Source: Mycobacteriales bacterium (GTDB taxonomy: Bacteria; Actinomycetota; Actinomycetes; Mycobacteriales; SCTD01). From it: a stretch of DNA of 64,000 nt. Within the stretch, counting starts at the first letter, position 1; each line of letters starts with the position of its first letter. A program made the translations under genes and the position numbers. The notes under the pieces are model-generated. The model saw nothing but the letters and a program-made list of their open reading frames with translations. It did not search any database and was not told where the DNA came from. Below, piece by piece: positions 1 through 7,786 of the stretch. The stretch spans positions 1 through 64,000 of the forward strand of contig JAUYQP010000013.1 of the NCBI GenBank assembly GCA_030697205.1, read 5' to 3'.

Positions 1-197
1 ACGCCCTGCTGGTCGGCGGCCACCAGGATCGGGGTGCCGTGCTCGTCGGTGCCCGAGACCATGAGTACGTCGTGTCCGGCCATCCGCATGTAGCGGCTGA
101 AGACGTCGGAGGGCACACCGAAACCGGCAACGTGGCCGATGTGGCGCGGGCCGTTGGCGTAGGGCCAGGCGACCGCGGTGAGCACGTGGCGGGACAT
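1..197 (-). CDS. metG: Methionyl-tRNA synthetase, N-terminal part (runs off left edge)
   Basis: Only the first 65 codons are in the window; the rest lies to the left. The protein begins [20 protein letters not shown] and carries the class I synthetase signature HIGHVAG plus the downstream stretch [10 protein letters not shown], which together are characteristic of cytosolic methionyl-tRNA synthetase, the enzyme that charges tRNA-Met. The ATG at 195-197 is preceded after 7 nt by a TAGGGT box, so the transcript is probably leaderless. It is transcribed away from rsmI's 3' end. Identity is secure from the motifs despite truncation. Confidence 0.93.
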   Translation of the reverse strand, partial: MSRHVLTAVAWPYANGPRHIGHVAGFGVPSDVFSRYMRMAGHDVLMVSGTDEHGTPILVAADQQG

Positions 198-204
198 GCC
201 ACCA

Positions 205-210
205 ACCCTA
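205..210 (-). promoter_or_regulatory. -10 box of metG (TAGGGT), leaderless arrangement
   Basis: TAGGGT on the minus strand lies 7 nt before the metG ATG, leaving no room for a ribosome binding site. This spacing recurs at many genes in the window. Confidence 0.6.
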
Positions 211-289
211 GTGAGCCCGTGACCGGTCCTCGACGGGTTTGTCGTCAGCGGGCCGTCACGCCCCCTGCAGCTCCATCATCGATCGAGGG

Positions 290-1123
290 CTAGGGCTGCG
301 CCTGGCGCTTCGCCGCGACGACGGCGTCGTAGACGGCGCGGCGCGGGGCGCCGGTCTCCGACGCGACCGCGGTGACGGCCTCCTTGCGGGTCAGGCCGGC
401 CGCCTCCCGCAGGGCCACCTCGGCGGCGAGGTCGAGGTCCGCGCGGACCTCCTCGGCACCGGCGAGGACCAGGGTGATCTCGCCGCGAACCTCGCCGGTC
501 GCCCACTGCGCGAGCGAGCCCAGGGTGCCGCGCAGCACCTGCTCGTAGGTCTTGGTCAGCTCCCGGCACACGACGGCGCGGCGGTCCGGGCCGAGCACCG
601 AGACCATGTCGGCGAGCGCGTCGGCGAGCCGGTGCGGCGCCTCGAAGAGCACCACCGTGCGGCGCTCTGCCTGCAGCTCGGCCAGCCGGGTCCGCCGCGC
701 CCCGGCCTTGCGGGGCAGGAAGCCCTCGAAGCAGAAGCGGTCGCTGGGCAGGCCCGACACGGCCAGCGCCGTGGTCACCGCTGAGGGCCCCGGCAGGCAG
801 GTCACCGGCAGGTCCTCCGCGGCGGCGGCCGCCACCAGCCGGTAGCCGGGGTCGGAGACCGACGGCATGCCGGCGTCCGTGACGAGCAGGACGGTCCGGC
901 CCTCGCGCAGCGCCTCGAGCAGGACCGGCGTGCGCTCGGCCTCGTTGGCCTCGTAGTAGCTGACGAGGCGCCCGGTGTAGGTGACGCCCAGGTCGTGGCA
1001 CAACCGCGTCGTACGACGGGTGTCCTCGGCGGCGAGCACGTCGGCGGTCGCGAGCGCGTCGCGCAGCCGCTGGCTCGCGTCGCCCGGCTGCCCGATCGGG
1101 ACACCGGCGAGGACGAGGGGCAC
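290..1123 (-). CDS. rsmI: 16S rRNA 2'-O-ribose methyltransferase (C1402)
   Basis: A 277-aa SAM-dependent methyltransferase of the tetrapyrrole-methylase fold. It begins VPLVLAGVPIGQPGD and contains AAEDTRRTTRL near residue 34 and VTDAGMPSVSDPGYRLV further on, both RsmI hallmarks. RsmI methylates the ribose of C1402 in the decoding centre of 16S rRNA, together with RsmH. The reading frame stays open further upstream, but the GTG at 1121-1123 gives the usual family length and is preceded after 6 nt by a CAGACT box, so I chose it. It is divergent from the O-mannosyltransferase gene; metG, rsmI and pmt are neighbours in many actinobacteria. Confidence 0.93.
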   Translation of the reverse strand: MPLVLAGVPIGQPGDASQRLRDALATADVLAAEDTRRTTRLCHDLGVTYTGRLVSYYEANEAERTPVLLEALREGRTVLLVTDAGMPSVSDPGYRLVAAAAAEDLPVTCLPGPSAVTTALAVSGLPSDRFCFEGFLPRKAGARRTRLAELQAERRTVVLFEAPHRLADALADMVSVLGPDRRAVVCRELTKTYEQVLRGTLGSLAQWATGEVRGEITLVLAGAEEVRADLDLAAEVALREAAGLTRKEAVTAVASETGAPRRAVYDAVVAAKRQAQP

Positions 1124-1174
1124 GCGAGCAGTCTGCCCGGCCACCGGGTCCCTGCGCGGAGCGGCTCCGGCTCC

Positions 1175-1180
1175 TAGGCT
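1175..1180 (+). promoter_or_regulatory. -10 box of pmt (TAGGCT), leaderless arrangement
   Basis: TAGGCT ends 7 nt before the ATG of the mannosyltransferase gene at 1188. It lies in the 64-bp divergent space shared with rsmI. Confidence 0.55.
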
Positions 1181-1187
1181 GCGCGCC

Positions 1188-2786
1188 ATGACGGCCACGC
1201 TCGAGACCGCCCCCGTCGTCGTGCCGCCGGCCGACGCGCGTCCCACCTGGCGCGAGCGACTTCAGCCGCTGACGAGCAGTCGGGGCGGCTGGCTCGCCAC
1301 GCTGCTGGTCGCGCTCATCGGCGGGCTGCTGCGCTTCGTCCGCCTCGACATCCCGGGCACCGGCGTCGAGGCCAAGAACGGCGGGACCTTCGGCGCGGGC
1401 AAGATCTTCGACGAGATCTACTACGCCTGCGACGCGAAGAACCTGCTCCGCTACGGCGTCGAGCGCAACGCCGCCGACGGCAACTCCGACTGCCTGGTCA
1501 CCGACGGCGGCAGCTTCATCGTCCACCCGCCGCTCGGCAAGTGGGCGATCGCGATGGGCCAGTGGGCCTTCGGCGAGACCAGCACCTTCGGGTGGCGCTT
1601 CTCGGCGGCGTTGTTCGGCACCCTGACGATCGTGGTGCTGGTGCGCGCGGCGCGCCGGATGACCGGGAGCACCCTGCTCGGCTGCCTCGCCGGCCTGCTG
1701 CTGGCGCTCGACGGACTGCACTTCGTGCAGAGCCGGGTCGCGATGCTCGACATCTTCCTGTGCTTCTGGGTCACCGCTACTTTCGCCTGCCTCGTCGTCG
1801 ACCGCGACACGGTCAGGCAGCGGCTCGCCGATGCCGACGACGACGACCTCGACGGGTGGGGGCCACGGGTCGGGCGCCGTCCGTGGCGGCTCGCCGCCGG
1901 CATCTGCATCGGTGCGGCCGTCGCGACGAAGTGGAGCGCGCTGTTCTACGTGGTCGTCCTCGTGCTCATGGCCTTCGCGTGGGAGGTCGGCGCCCGGCGT
2001 ACGGCCGGGGTCGTCGCCCCCGTGCGCGCCACCGTCGTCCGCTCCGTCGCGCCGCTGCTCCTCACCCTGCTCGTCCTGCCCGCCGCGCTCTACGTCCTGT
2101 CGTGGGCGGGGTGGTTCCTCACCGACGAGGGCTACGACCGCAACTGGGCGGCCAGCAACCCGGCCAGCGGGCTCGCGACCCTGCTGCCCGACGACCTGCG
2201 GTCCTGGTGGCAGTACCACCGCGAGATCTTCGGCTTCCACGACAACCTGTCGTCGCCGCACCCCTACCAGTCGCACCCGATCGGCTGGCTGCTGCTCGCC
2301 CGGCCGGTGTCCTACTACTACCCGCAGGGCGTCGGCGCCGGGGAGTACGGCTGCACCGCCGCCTCCTGCGCCCGGGAGGTCCTCGCGATCGGCACGCCGG
2401 CGATCTGGTGGGCGACCATCCCGATGCTGGTCGTGTGCCTGTGGCTCTGGGTCTCGCGCCGCGACTGGCGGGCCGCCGCGGTGCTCGTCATGGTCCTCAC
2501 CGCGATCGTGCCGTGGGTCCGCGACGACCTCGACGGCCGCACGATGTTCCTGTTCTACGCCCTGCCGGCGGTGCCCTTCATGTGCCTCGGCCTGGCGCTG
2601 GTCGCCGGCTGGGCGCTCGGCGGTCGCGACGCCACACCACGACGCCGGGCAGCCGCGTCCGCAGGGATCGGGGTCTACGTCGCCGCGGTGCTGCTCAACT
2701 TCGTCTTGCTCTACCCGGTCCTCGCCGCGCAGACCCTGGCCTACGACGACTGGCGGCTGCGGATGTGGTTTTCCACCTGGATCTGA
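1188..2786 (+). CDS. pmt: Dolichyl/polyprenyl-phosphate-mannose-protein O-mannosyltransferase
   Basis: A 532-aa integral membrane glycosyltransferase of the PMT (GT39) family. A TM segment near residues 35-50 is followed by the acidic motif KIFDEIYYACDAKNL in the first extracytoplasmic loop, which holds the Asp-Glu pair needed for catalysis in this family. About ten further hydrophobic segments follow, and a large loop contains the HDNLSSPHPYQSHP stretch. Family knowledge: actinobacterial Pmt moves mannose from polyprenyl-phosphomannose to Ser/Thr of proteins exported by Sec. The ATG at 1188 was chosen because a TAGGCT box sits 7 nt upstream; the open frame extends further upstream without homology. 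It is divergent from rsmI. Confidence 0.93.
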   Translation: MTATLETAPVVVPPADARPTWRERLQPLTSSRGGWLATLLVALIGGLLRFVRLDIPGTGVEAKNGGTFGAGKIFDEIYYACDAKNLLRYGVERNAADGNSDCLVTDGGSFIVHPPLGKWAIAMGQWAFGETSTFGWRFSAALFGTLTIVVLVRAARRMTGSTLLGCLAGLLLALDGLHFVQSRVAMLDIFLCFWVTATFACLVVDRDTVRQRLADADDDDLDGWGPRVGRRPWRLAAGICIGAAVATKWSALFYVVVLVLMAFAWEVGARRTAGVVAPVRATVVRSVAPLLLTLLVLPAALYVLSWAGWFLTDEGYDRNWAASNPASGLATLLPDDLRSWWQYHREIFGFHDNLSSPHPYQSHPIGWLLLARPVSYYYPQGVGAGEYGCTAASCAREVLAIGTPAIWWATIPMLVVCLWLWVSRRDWRAAAVLVMVLTAIVPWVRDDLDGRTMFLFYALPAVPFMCLGLALVAGWALGGRDATPRRRAAASAGIGVYVAAVLLNFVLLYPVLAAQTLAYDDWRLRMWFSTWI

Positions 2787-2822
2787 CGCCGGCCGGGCCC
2801 CTCGCGCACAGCCCCGTCATGG

Positions 2823-2872
2823 GGATGTGGCGATCACGGACGCTCAGGCTCACGGGCATGATCGCCACATCC
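2823..2872. repeat. Intergenic inverted repeat, 14-bp perfect arms, 22-nt loop
   Basis: GGATGTGGCGATCA at 2823-2836 is the exact reverse complement of 2859-2872. It lies between the 3' end of pmt and tRNA-Ala, which converge. No T-tract follows on either side, so it is not a textbook intrinsic terminator, but it could work as a bidirectional one. Similar elements lie at 4054, 19241 and 44254. The rest of the 2787-2935 space holds nothing else I recognise. Confidence 0.7.
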
Positions 2873-2933
2873 GGGGCCGGTGGGAGACGACGAGAGCCCC
2901 GGGCCGGTCGGCCTCGGGGCTCACGTGCGGACG

Positions 2934-3009
<76 letters not shown>

Positions 3010-3041
3010 GTCGGTCGTGCGGTGCGAAACGCTACCAGCCG

Positions 3042-3944
3042 TCAGTCGCCGACCGCGCGCCGCCGCTCGAGGATCGAGTCGAGCTCGTCGTCGTCGTCGA
3101 GAGCCCGGCCGATCGGGCCGTCGAGGATGTCCAGACCGGCGTCGAGCGTCGCGCTCCACTCGCCGGGCTTGGTGAGGTCGAGGACCCGCGGGCGGCGCGG
3201 CGGGGCCACGGCCTTGGTGACGTAGGTCGGGACCGGCACGGGCACCGGCGACCAGGCCTCGCCGAGGCTGCCGGCGACCGGCTCGTCGTGGCGGGCGGCC
3301 GGGGCGGGCAGCGGTGCGGTGAGCGGAGCGGGCCGCGCGGGCATCCGGTCCGGGATGCCGACGACGTGCGCCGGGGTGACGCCGCGAGCCGCGCGACCCA
3401 CCTGGGCAGCTGCTGCGACAGCGACCGGGGCGGGCCGGCCCGTGGCCGCGCGGACCGGTGCGGCGGGACGGGCCGTCGTCGCCGGGCGGGCGGGAGCGGC
3501 GGCGCGGGCCGGTGCGGACGCGCGGACCGGCGGGCGGTGCGTCGTACGCGCTGCCTTGAGCTGCGCCTGTCGGCGGCAGTGCACGACGAAGGCGACCACG
3601 AGGGCGTCGAGCAGCAGGTGGACCCACAGCAGCGGGCCGGCGACGAGCGACCCGAGCAGGGTGACGGCGGCGGCGGCCAGCAGGCCGAGGAGGGTACGCC
3701 GACGGCGGACCGCGAGCGACACCGTCGGCGCGGGCGCGCGGGGCGCGGGCAGGACGACCAGCGAGCGCTGCCCGACCCGGCTGGTCGAGGACGTGCCCTC
3801 GCGCCGGCTCAGGACCCGCATCGCGTCGCTGAAGCGGTCGACCGACGACAGTGAGGAGGTGGAGTCGTGCGACCGCAGCGCCATCGGCACCAGCACCGCG
3901 AGCCACGCCCCCACGATGACCAGGAGGATCAGGCCGCTACCCAC
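3042..3944 (-). CDS. sepX: Divisome membrane protein SepX / Glp receptor GlpR
   Basis: A 300-aa membrane protein. It starts with a hydrophobic segment (VGSGLILLVIVGAWLAVLVP), continues with a short cytoplasmic stretch, has a second double-hydrophobic block around residues 80-124, and ends in a long Ala/Pro/Arg-rich region with an acidic tail (DDDDELDSILERRR). The organisation, and the position downstream of galU, a MoeA-like glp and a RimJ-type acetyltransferase, match the locus of GlpR in corynebacteria and SepX in Streptomyces, membrane proteins that act with FtsZ and Glp in division and polar growth. Identification rests on synteny and topology, not on a catalytic motif. The GTG start has a TAGCGT box 7 nt upstream. 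Confidence 0.8.
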   Translation of the reverse strand: MGSGLILLVIVGAWLAVLVPMALRSHDSTSSLSSVDRFSDAMRVLSRREGTSSTSRVGQRSLVVLPAPRAPAPTVSLAVRRRRTLLGLLAAAAVTLLGSLVAGPLLWVHLLLDALVVAFVVHCRRQAQLKAARTTHRPPVRASAPARAAAPARPATTARPAAPVRAATGRPAPVAVAAAAQVGRAARGVTPAHVVGIPDRMPARPAPLTAPLPAPAARHDEPVAGSLGEAWSPVPVPVPTYVTKAVAPPRRPRVLDLTKPGEWSATLDAGLDILDGPIGRALDDDDELDSILERRRAVGD

Positions 3945-3951
3945 GGCGACG

Positions 3952-3957
3952 ACGCTA
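3952..3957 (-). promoter_or_regulatory. -10 box of sepX/glpR (TAGCGT), leaderless arrangement
   Basis: TAGCGT on the minus strand ends 7 nt before the GTG start, so this gene can be transcribed independently of the upstream galU-glp-moa-rimJ operon. Confidence 0.5.
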
Positions 3958-4053
3958 ACGACGGGTGACCGTCAGGCGTCGGACGCGCGCCGGTGTGTCG
4001 CGCACCGCTTTGCCGCAGGACAGGGTGCTCTCACCTCACCGTCCCTCCCCACG

Positions 4054-4108
4054 CGTTGCGTCCTGCGGGCGGCGTTGCACCTCGACGCTCACGGCGTAGG
4101 ACGCAACG
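4054..4108. repeat. Inverted repeat, 11-bp perfect arms, at the 3' end of the acetyltransferase gene
   Basis: CGTTGCGTCCT at 4054-4064 is complementary to 4098-4108; one mismatch then two more pairs extend it inward. The right arm lies inside the last codons of the acetyltransferase gene and the left arm lies beyond its stop, which suggests a 3'-end hairpin between this gene and sepX/glpR. No T-tract follows. Confidence 0.5.
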
Positions 4109-4700
4109 AGGGGTTGGGGCGGTCGTCGGTCAGGGCGTAGCCGACGTGGTCGCGCCAGGCGCCGTCGATGTGCAGGTAGCGCAGGTGCAGGGCCTCCTCG
4201 CGGAAGCCCAGCTTCTCGACGACCCGGCGCGAGGCGGTGTTCTCCGGCCGGACGTTGGCCTCGATGCGGTGCAGCCCGACCGGGCCGAAGCAGTGGTCGA
4301 CGACGAGCCCGAGGGCGGTCGGGACGATGCCGCGACCGGCGTGGCGGCCGTCGACCCAGTAGCCGACGGCGGCGCTGTCGAAGGCGCCGCGCACGATCCC
4401 CGACACCGTCACCTGGCCGACGAAGCGGCCCTGCCAGGTCACCGCGAAGGGCAGGCAGCGACCACCCCGAGCCTCCGCACGCAGCTGGCGCAGCATGACG
4501 GCGAAGACGCCGGCGGTGTGGCGCTCCGCCCAGCTCGCGGTGGGCGGGCCGAGCCGCGCGGGCGCGCCCTCCCACGGGGCGAGCCAGGCCTCGTTGGCCT
4601 GCCGCACCTCGACCCACGCGACGGTGTCACGCAGGCGCAGCGGCCGCACGCCGACGTCACCGCTCGACAGCGACACCGGCCAGCCCGGCGCGGTCGCCAC
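4089..4700 (-). CDS. GNAT-family N-acetyltransferase, RimJ/RimL type
   Basis: A 203-aa protein of the GNAT_3 (RimJ/RimL) group, which acetylates N-termini of ribosomal or other proteins with acetyl-CoA. Visible features are VSLSSGDVGVRPLRLRD at the start, the acetyl-CoA loop region YWVDGRHAGRGIVPTAL, and the closing motifs ANVRPENTASRRVVEKLGF, all typical of the family. It sits between moaB (3 nt apart) and sepX/glpR, the same place as the rimJ-like gene in the corynebacterial galU-glp-rimJ-glpR cluster. The substrate cannot be read from the sequence. The last codons overlap one arm of an inverted repeat. Confidence 0.88.
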   Translation of the reverse strand: MATAPGWPVSLSSGDVGVRPLRLRDTVAWVEVRQANEAWLAPWEGAPARLGPPTASWAERHTAGVFAVMLRQLRAEARGGRCLPFAVTWQGRFVGQVTVSGIVRGAFDSAAVGYWVDGRHAGRGIVPTALGLVVDHCFGPVGLHRIEANVRPENTASRRVVEKLGFREEALHLRYLHIDGAWRDHVGYALTDDRPNPSLRPTP

Positions 4701-4703
4701 CGG

Positions 4704-5201
4704 TCAGTGGTCGCCGCCGCGCAGCTGCGCGACGGCGTGCCCGACGACCGGGGCGAGCACGGCGACGCCGTCGCGCACCCCGCCGGTCGAGCCGGGCAGG
4801 TTGACGACGAGCGTCGTGCCGATGGTGCCGGCGACGCCACGCGACAGGATCGTCGTCGGCACGGCCTCGCGGTTGTACTGCCGCAGCGCCTCGACCAGCC
4901 CCGGCGCCTCGCGCTCGAGCAGCGGCCGGGTGGCCTCAGGGGTGACGTCGCGCGGGGACAGCCCCGTCCCTCCCGTGGTCACCACCAGGTCGTACGACGC
5001 TGCCGCTGCCTCGCGCAGCGCCCGCTGGATGTCGGCGACCTCGTCCGGCACCACGACCACCGGTGGGCAGGCGAACCCCAGGTCGGTGAGGAGCTCTGCG
5101 AGGAGCGGGCCGCTGCTGTCGTGGCGGGCCCCTCCGTGGGAGCGGTCCGACACGGTGACGACCTGCGCGCGGGCGCCCGGCGGCAGGCCTACCGCGCCCA
5201 C
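4704..5201 (-). CDS. moaB: Molybdenum cofactor biosynthesis protein MoaB/Mog
   Basis: A 165-aa MoCF-domain protein that adenylylates molybdopterin or acts with MoeA in molybdate insertion. It contains VVTVSDRSHGG near the start, the molybdopterin-binding loop TTGGTGLSPRDVTPEAT, and NLPGSTGGVRDG toward the end. Start choice: the GTG at 5199-5201 gives the family length and overlaps the 3' end of moaC by 13 nt; the frame is open further upstream but only as an overlap with moaC. It belongs to the minus-strand operon galU-glp-moaC-moaB-acetyltransferase. MoaA, MoaD and MoaE are not nearby. Confidence 0.92.
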   Translation of the reverse strand: MGAVGLPPGARAQVVTVSDRSHGGARHDSSGPLLAELLTDLGFACPPVVVVPDEVADIQRALREAAAASYDLVVTTGGTGLSPRDVTPEATRPLLEREAPGLVEALRQYNREAVPTTILSRGVAGTIGTTLVVNLPGSTGGVRDGVAVLAPVVGHAVAQLRGGDH

Positions 5202-5656
5202 GTGCCGCTCCTGCCCCCGGACTTCGCGTCGACCTGCACCGCGGTGATGACGGCGGCGCGGTCGACGGCCTTGGTCATGTCGACGACCGTCAGGCAGGCC
5301 ACCGTGACGGCCGTCAGGGCCTCCATCTCCACGCCGGTGCGGTCGGTGGTGCGGACCGTGGCGGTGACCGCGACCCCGGCGTCGTCGACGGCCAGGTCGA
5401 GGTCGACTCCGGTGATCGCGAGCGGGTGGCACAGCGGGACGAGGTCGGGGGTGCGCTTGGCGGCCATGATCCCGGCGACCCGTGCCACGGCGAGCACGTC
5501 GCCCTTGGGGACGGCGCCGTCGCGCAGCAGGGCGACGCACTCGGCGGACAGCTCGACGCGACCGGTGGCGGTCGCGGACCGGGCCGTGACGTCCTTCGCG
5601 GAGACGTCGACCATGCGGGCCGCGCCCTCGTCGTCGAGGTGGGTGAAGCCGGTCAC
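5189..5656 (-). CDS. moaC: Cyclic pyranopterin monophosphate synthase
   Basis: A 155-aa MoaC, which works with MoaA to convert GTP to cyclic pyranopterin monophosphate, the first step of molybdenum cofactor synthesis. Signature stretches are MVDVSAKDVTARSATA, KRTPDLVPLCHPLAITGV with its active-site Cys-His, and VEMEALTAVTVACLTVVDM. The GTG at 5654-5656 overlaps the glp stop codon (GTGA), showing translational coupling; the 3' end overlaps moaB. Confidence 0.95.
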   Translation of the reverse strand: MTGFTHLDDEGAARMVDVSAKDVTARSATATGRVELSAECVALLRDGAVPKGDVLAVARVAGIMAAKRTPDLVPLCHPLAITGVDLDLAVDDAGVAVTATVRTTDRTGVEMEALTAVTVACLTVVDMTKAVDRAAVITAVQVDAKSGGRSGTWAR

Positions 5657-6864
5657 CGGCCGCGCCGCTCGAGGACGAGGACCTCGACCGCGCCGCCGGG
5701 CTCGATGCGCTCGACGTCCTCGGGCACCACGGCGAGGGCGTTGGCCCGGGCCATGCCGGCAAGCAGGTGGGAGCCGGCGCCGGAGACCGGACTGACGACG
5801 TAGACCCCGTCCATGACCTCGAGCTGCACCCGCAGGAAGGAGCGCTTGCCGGGCGGGGAGTCCAGCGCGGTCAGCGACTTCGCGACGACCCGCGGCCGCT
5901 CGACGGGGGTGGCGCCGAGCATGGTGCGGATCGCCGGACGGACGAAGCACTCGAACGACACCAGTGCACTGACCGGGTTGCCGGGCAGGCCGAAGACCGG
6001 GGTGCGGTCCGGGCCGATGGTGCCGAATCCCTGCGGCATGCCGGGCTGCATCGCCACCCGCTCGAAGGCGACGTCGCCGAGACGGGCGAGCACCTCGCGC
6101 ACCACGTCGTAGGCGCCGACCGACACCCCGCCGCTGGTGACGATGAGGTCGGCGCGGACGAGCTGGTCCTCGATCGCGTCGGCGAGCCGACGCGGGTCGT
6201 CGGGGACGAGCCCGACGCGGTAGGCGATGGCCCCGGCCTCCACCGCCGCGGCGGTCAGCGCGGGGCTGTTGCTGTCGGCGACCATCCCGGGGCCGAGCGG
6301 CTCGCCGGGCTCGACCAGCTCACTGCCGGTGGACAGCACGACGACCCGCGGGCGCGGCCGGACGTGCAGACGCGACCGACCCACCGCAGCGGCGAGCCCG
6401 ATCTGCGCCGCACCGAGGTGGGTGCCGGCGGTCAGCACGACCTCGCCTGCCTGGACGTCCTCGCCGGCCCGCCGGACGAAGGCCCCCGGCTGGGGTGCGC
6501 GGTCGATGCGGACCTGCGCGACACCGCCGTCGGTCCACTCCAGCGGGACCACCGCGTCGGCGCCGGCGGGCAGCGTCGCGCCGGTCATGATGCGCACGCA
6601 CAGGCCGGGCTGCACCCGCAGTGGCGACGCCGGCCCGGCGGCCACGTCGCCCACGACCGGCAGCGTGACCGGCAGCGACGTGAGGTCGGCGGTCCGCACG
6701 GCGTAGCCGTCCATCGAGCTGTTGTCGAAGCCCGGCAGCGGCGCGGGGGCGACCAGGTCCTCGACGAGCACGCAGCCGTGGGCGTCCATCAGGCCGAGCT
6801 CGAGCGGGGGCAGCACGGAGACGACCGACAAGACGTCGGCGAGGTGCTGGCTGACCGGCTTCAC
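5653..6864 (-). CDS. glp: MoeA-like molybdopterin molybdotransferase / gephyrin-like Glp
   Basis: A 403-aa MoeA-family protein. Domains: N-terminal MoeA domain (FDNSSMDGYAVR), central MoCF domain (TSGGVSVGAYDVV, PVFGLPGNPVSALVSFECF), and C-terminal domain IV. MoeA inserts molybdate into adenylylated molybdopterin. In corynebacteria the paralogue next to galU, rimJ and glpR (Glp) links the divisome to the membrane receptor GlpR; the same neighbours here suggest that role, while moaB and moaC in the same operon also support a cofactor role. The GTG start at 6862-6864 overlaps the galU stop (GTGA). Whether it is enzyme, division protein or both cannot be decided from sequence. Confidence 0.9.
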   Translation of the reverse strand: MKPVSQHLADVLSVVSVLPPLELGLMDAHGCVLVEDLVAPAPLPGFDNSSMDGYAVRTADLTSLPVTLPVVGDVAAGPASPLRVQPGLCVRIMTGATLPAGADAVVPLEWTDGGVAQVRIDRAPQPGAFVRRAGEDVQAGEVVLTAGTHLGAAQIGLAAAVGRSRLHVRPRPRVVVLSTGSELVEPGEPLGPGMVADSNSPALTAAAVEAGAIAYRVGLVPDDPRRLADAIEDQLVRADLIVTSGGVSVGAYDVVREVLARLGDVAFERVAMQPGMPQGFGTIGPDRTPVFGLPGNPVSALVSFECFVRPAIRTMLGATPVERPRVVAKSLTALDSPPGKRSFLRVQLEVMDGVYVVSPVSGAGSHLLAGMARANALAVVPEDVERIEPGGAVEVLVLERRGR

Positions 6865-7742
6865 GCCCGGGCGTCCAGCCACTCGCGCAGCCAGGCGGTG
6901 AAGGGCGGCCCGAGGTCCTCGCGGTCGGCAGCGAGCCGGACGACCGCCTTGAGGTAGTCCAGCCGATCGCCGGTGTCGTAGCGGCGGCCACGGAAGACGA
7001 CGCCGTGCACGGGCTCGAGCGAGATGAGCTCCTGGAGCGCGTCGGTGAGCTGGATCTCGCCGCCGCGACCGGGCGGGGTGCGGCGCAGGACGTCGAAGAC
7101 CGTGGGCGACAGGACGTAGCGGCCGATGATGGCGAGGTTGCTCGGGGCCTCGTCGACCCGTGGCTTCTCGACCAGGCCGGTGATGCGGACGACGTCGCCG
7201 GTGCCCTCGACAGCGGCGCAGCCGTAGAGGCTGATCTGGTCGTGCGGCACCTCCATGAGGCACACGACGCTGCCGCCCTCGCGCTGCTGCACGGCCACCA
7301 TCTCCTCGAGCAGGTGGTCTCGCTCGTCGATGAGATCGTCACCGAGCAGCACCGCGAAGGCCTCGTCGCCGACGTGAGGCGCCGCCGCGAGCACCGCGTG
7401 GCCGAGGCCCTTGGGGTCGCCCTGCCGCACGTAGTGCACGGTGGCCAGCTCCGAGGTGGCCCGGACCAGTGCGAGCTTGGCGGTGTCGCCCTTGGCCTCG
7501 AGCGACATCTCCAGCTCGACGTTGCGGTCGAAGTGGTCCTCGAGCGGGCGCTTGCCACGACCGGTCACCATGAGCACGTCGGTGAGGCCGGCGCGGACGG
7601 CCTCCTCCACGACGTACTGGATGGCGGGCTTGTCGACGACCGGGAGCATCTCCTTGGGCGTCGCCTTGGTGGCGGGCAGGAAGCGCGTGCCGAGGCCGGC
7701 TGCGGGGATCACGGCCTTCGTGATGGTCGAGCGGAGGGGCAT
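6861..7742 (-). CDS. galU: UTP-glucose-1-phosphate uridylyltransferase
   Basis: A 293-aa nucleotidyltransferase that makes UDP-glucose from UTP and glucose-1-phosphate for cell envelope polysaccharides. The N-terminus carries the family signature AGLGTRFLPATKATPKEM, followed by DKPAIQYVVEEA; a later VEKP contributes the substrate lysine. Full length for GalU. It heads the operon galU-glp-moaC-moaB-acetyltransferase, with a TAGGGT box 6 nt before the ATG, so the operon mRNA is probably leaderless. Confidence 0.96.
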   Translation of the reverse strand: MPLRSTITKAVIPAAGLGTRFLPATKATPKEMLPVVDKPAIQYVVEEAVRAGLTDVLMVTGRGKRPLEDHFDRNVELEMSLEAKGDTAKLALVRATSELATVHYVRQGDPKGLGHAVLAAAPHVGDEAFAVLLGDDLIDERDHLLEEMVAVQQREGGSVVCLMEVPHDQISLYGCAAVEGTGDVVRITGLVEKPRVDEAPSNLAIIGRYVLSPTVFDVLRRTPPGRGGEIQLTDALQELISLEPVHGVVFRGRRYDTGDRLDYLKAVVRLAADREDLGPPFTAWLREWLDARA

Positions 7743-7748
7743 GCCGCG

Positions 7749-7754
7749 ACCCTA
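7749..7754 (-). promoter_or_regulatory. -10 box of the galU operon (TAGGGT), leaderless arrangement
   Basis: TAGGGT on the minus strand ends 6 nt before the galU start codon, with no Shine-Dalgarno sequence between. Confidence 0.6.
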
Positions 7755-7786
7755 GTGGCCGCGCGTGACCGGACCGTGCCGTGCGC

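Noticed and set aside
276-2276. Open frame of 666 codons on the minus strand
   Set aside because: Covers rsmI and the mannosyltransferase gene in wrong frames; no recognisable domain.
2823-2872. Calling the intergenic hairpins intrinsic terminators
   Set aside because: None is followed by a T-tract on either strand. They are recorded as inverted repeats with an open function.
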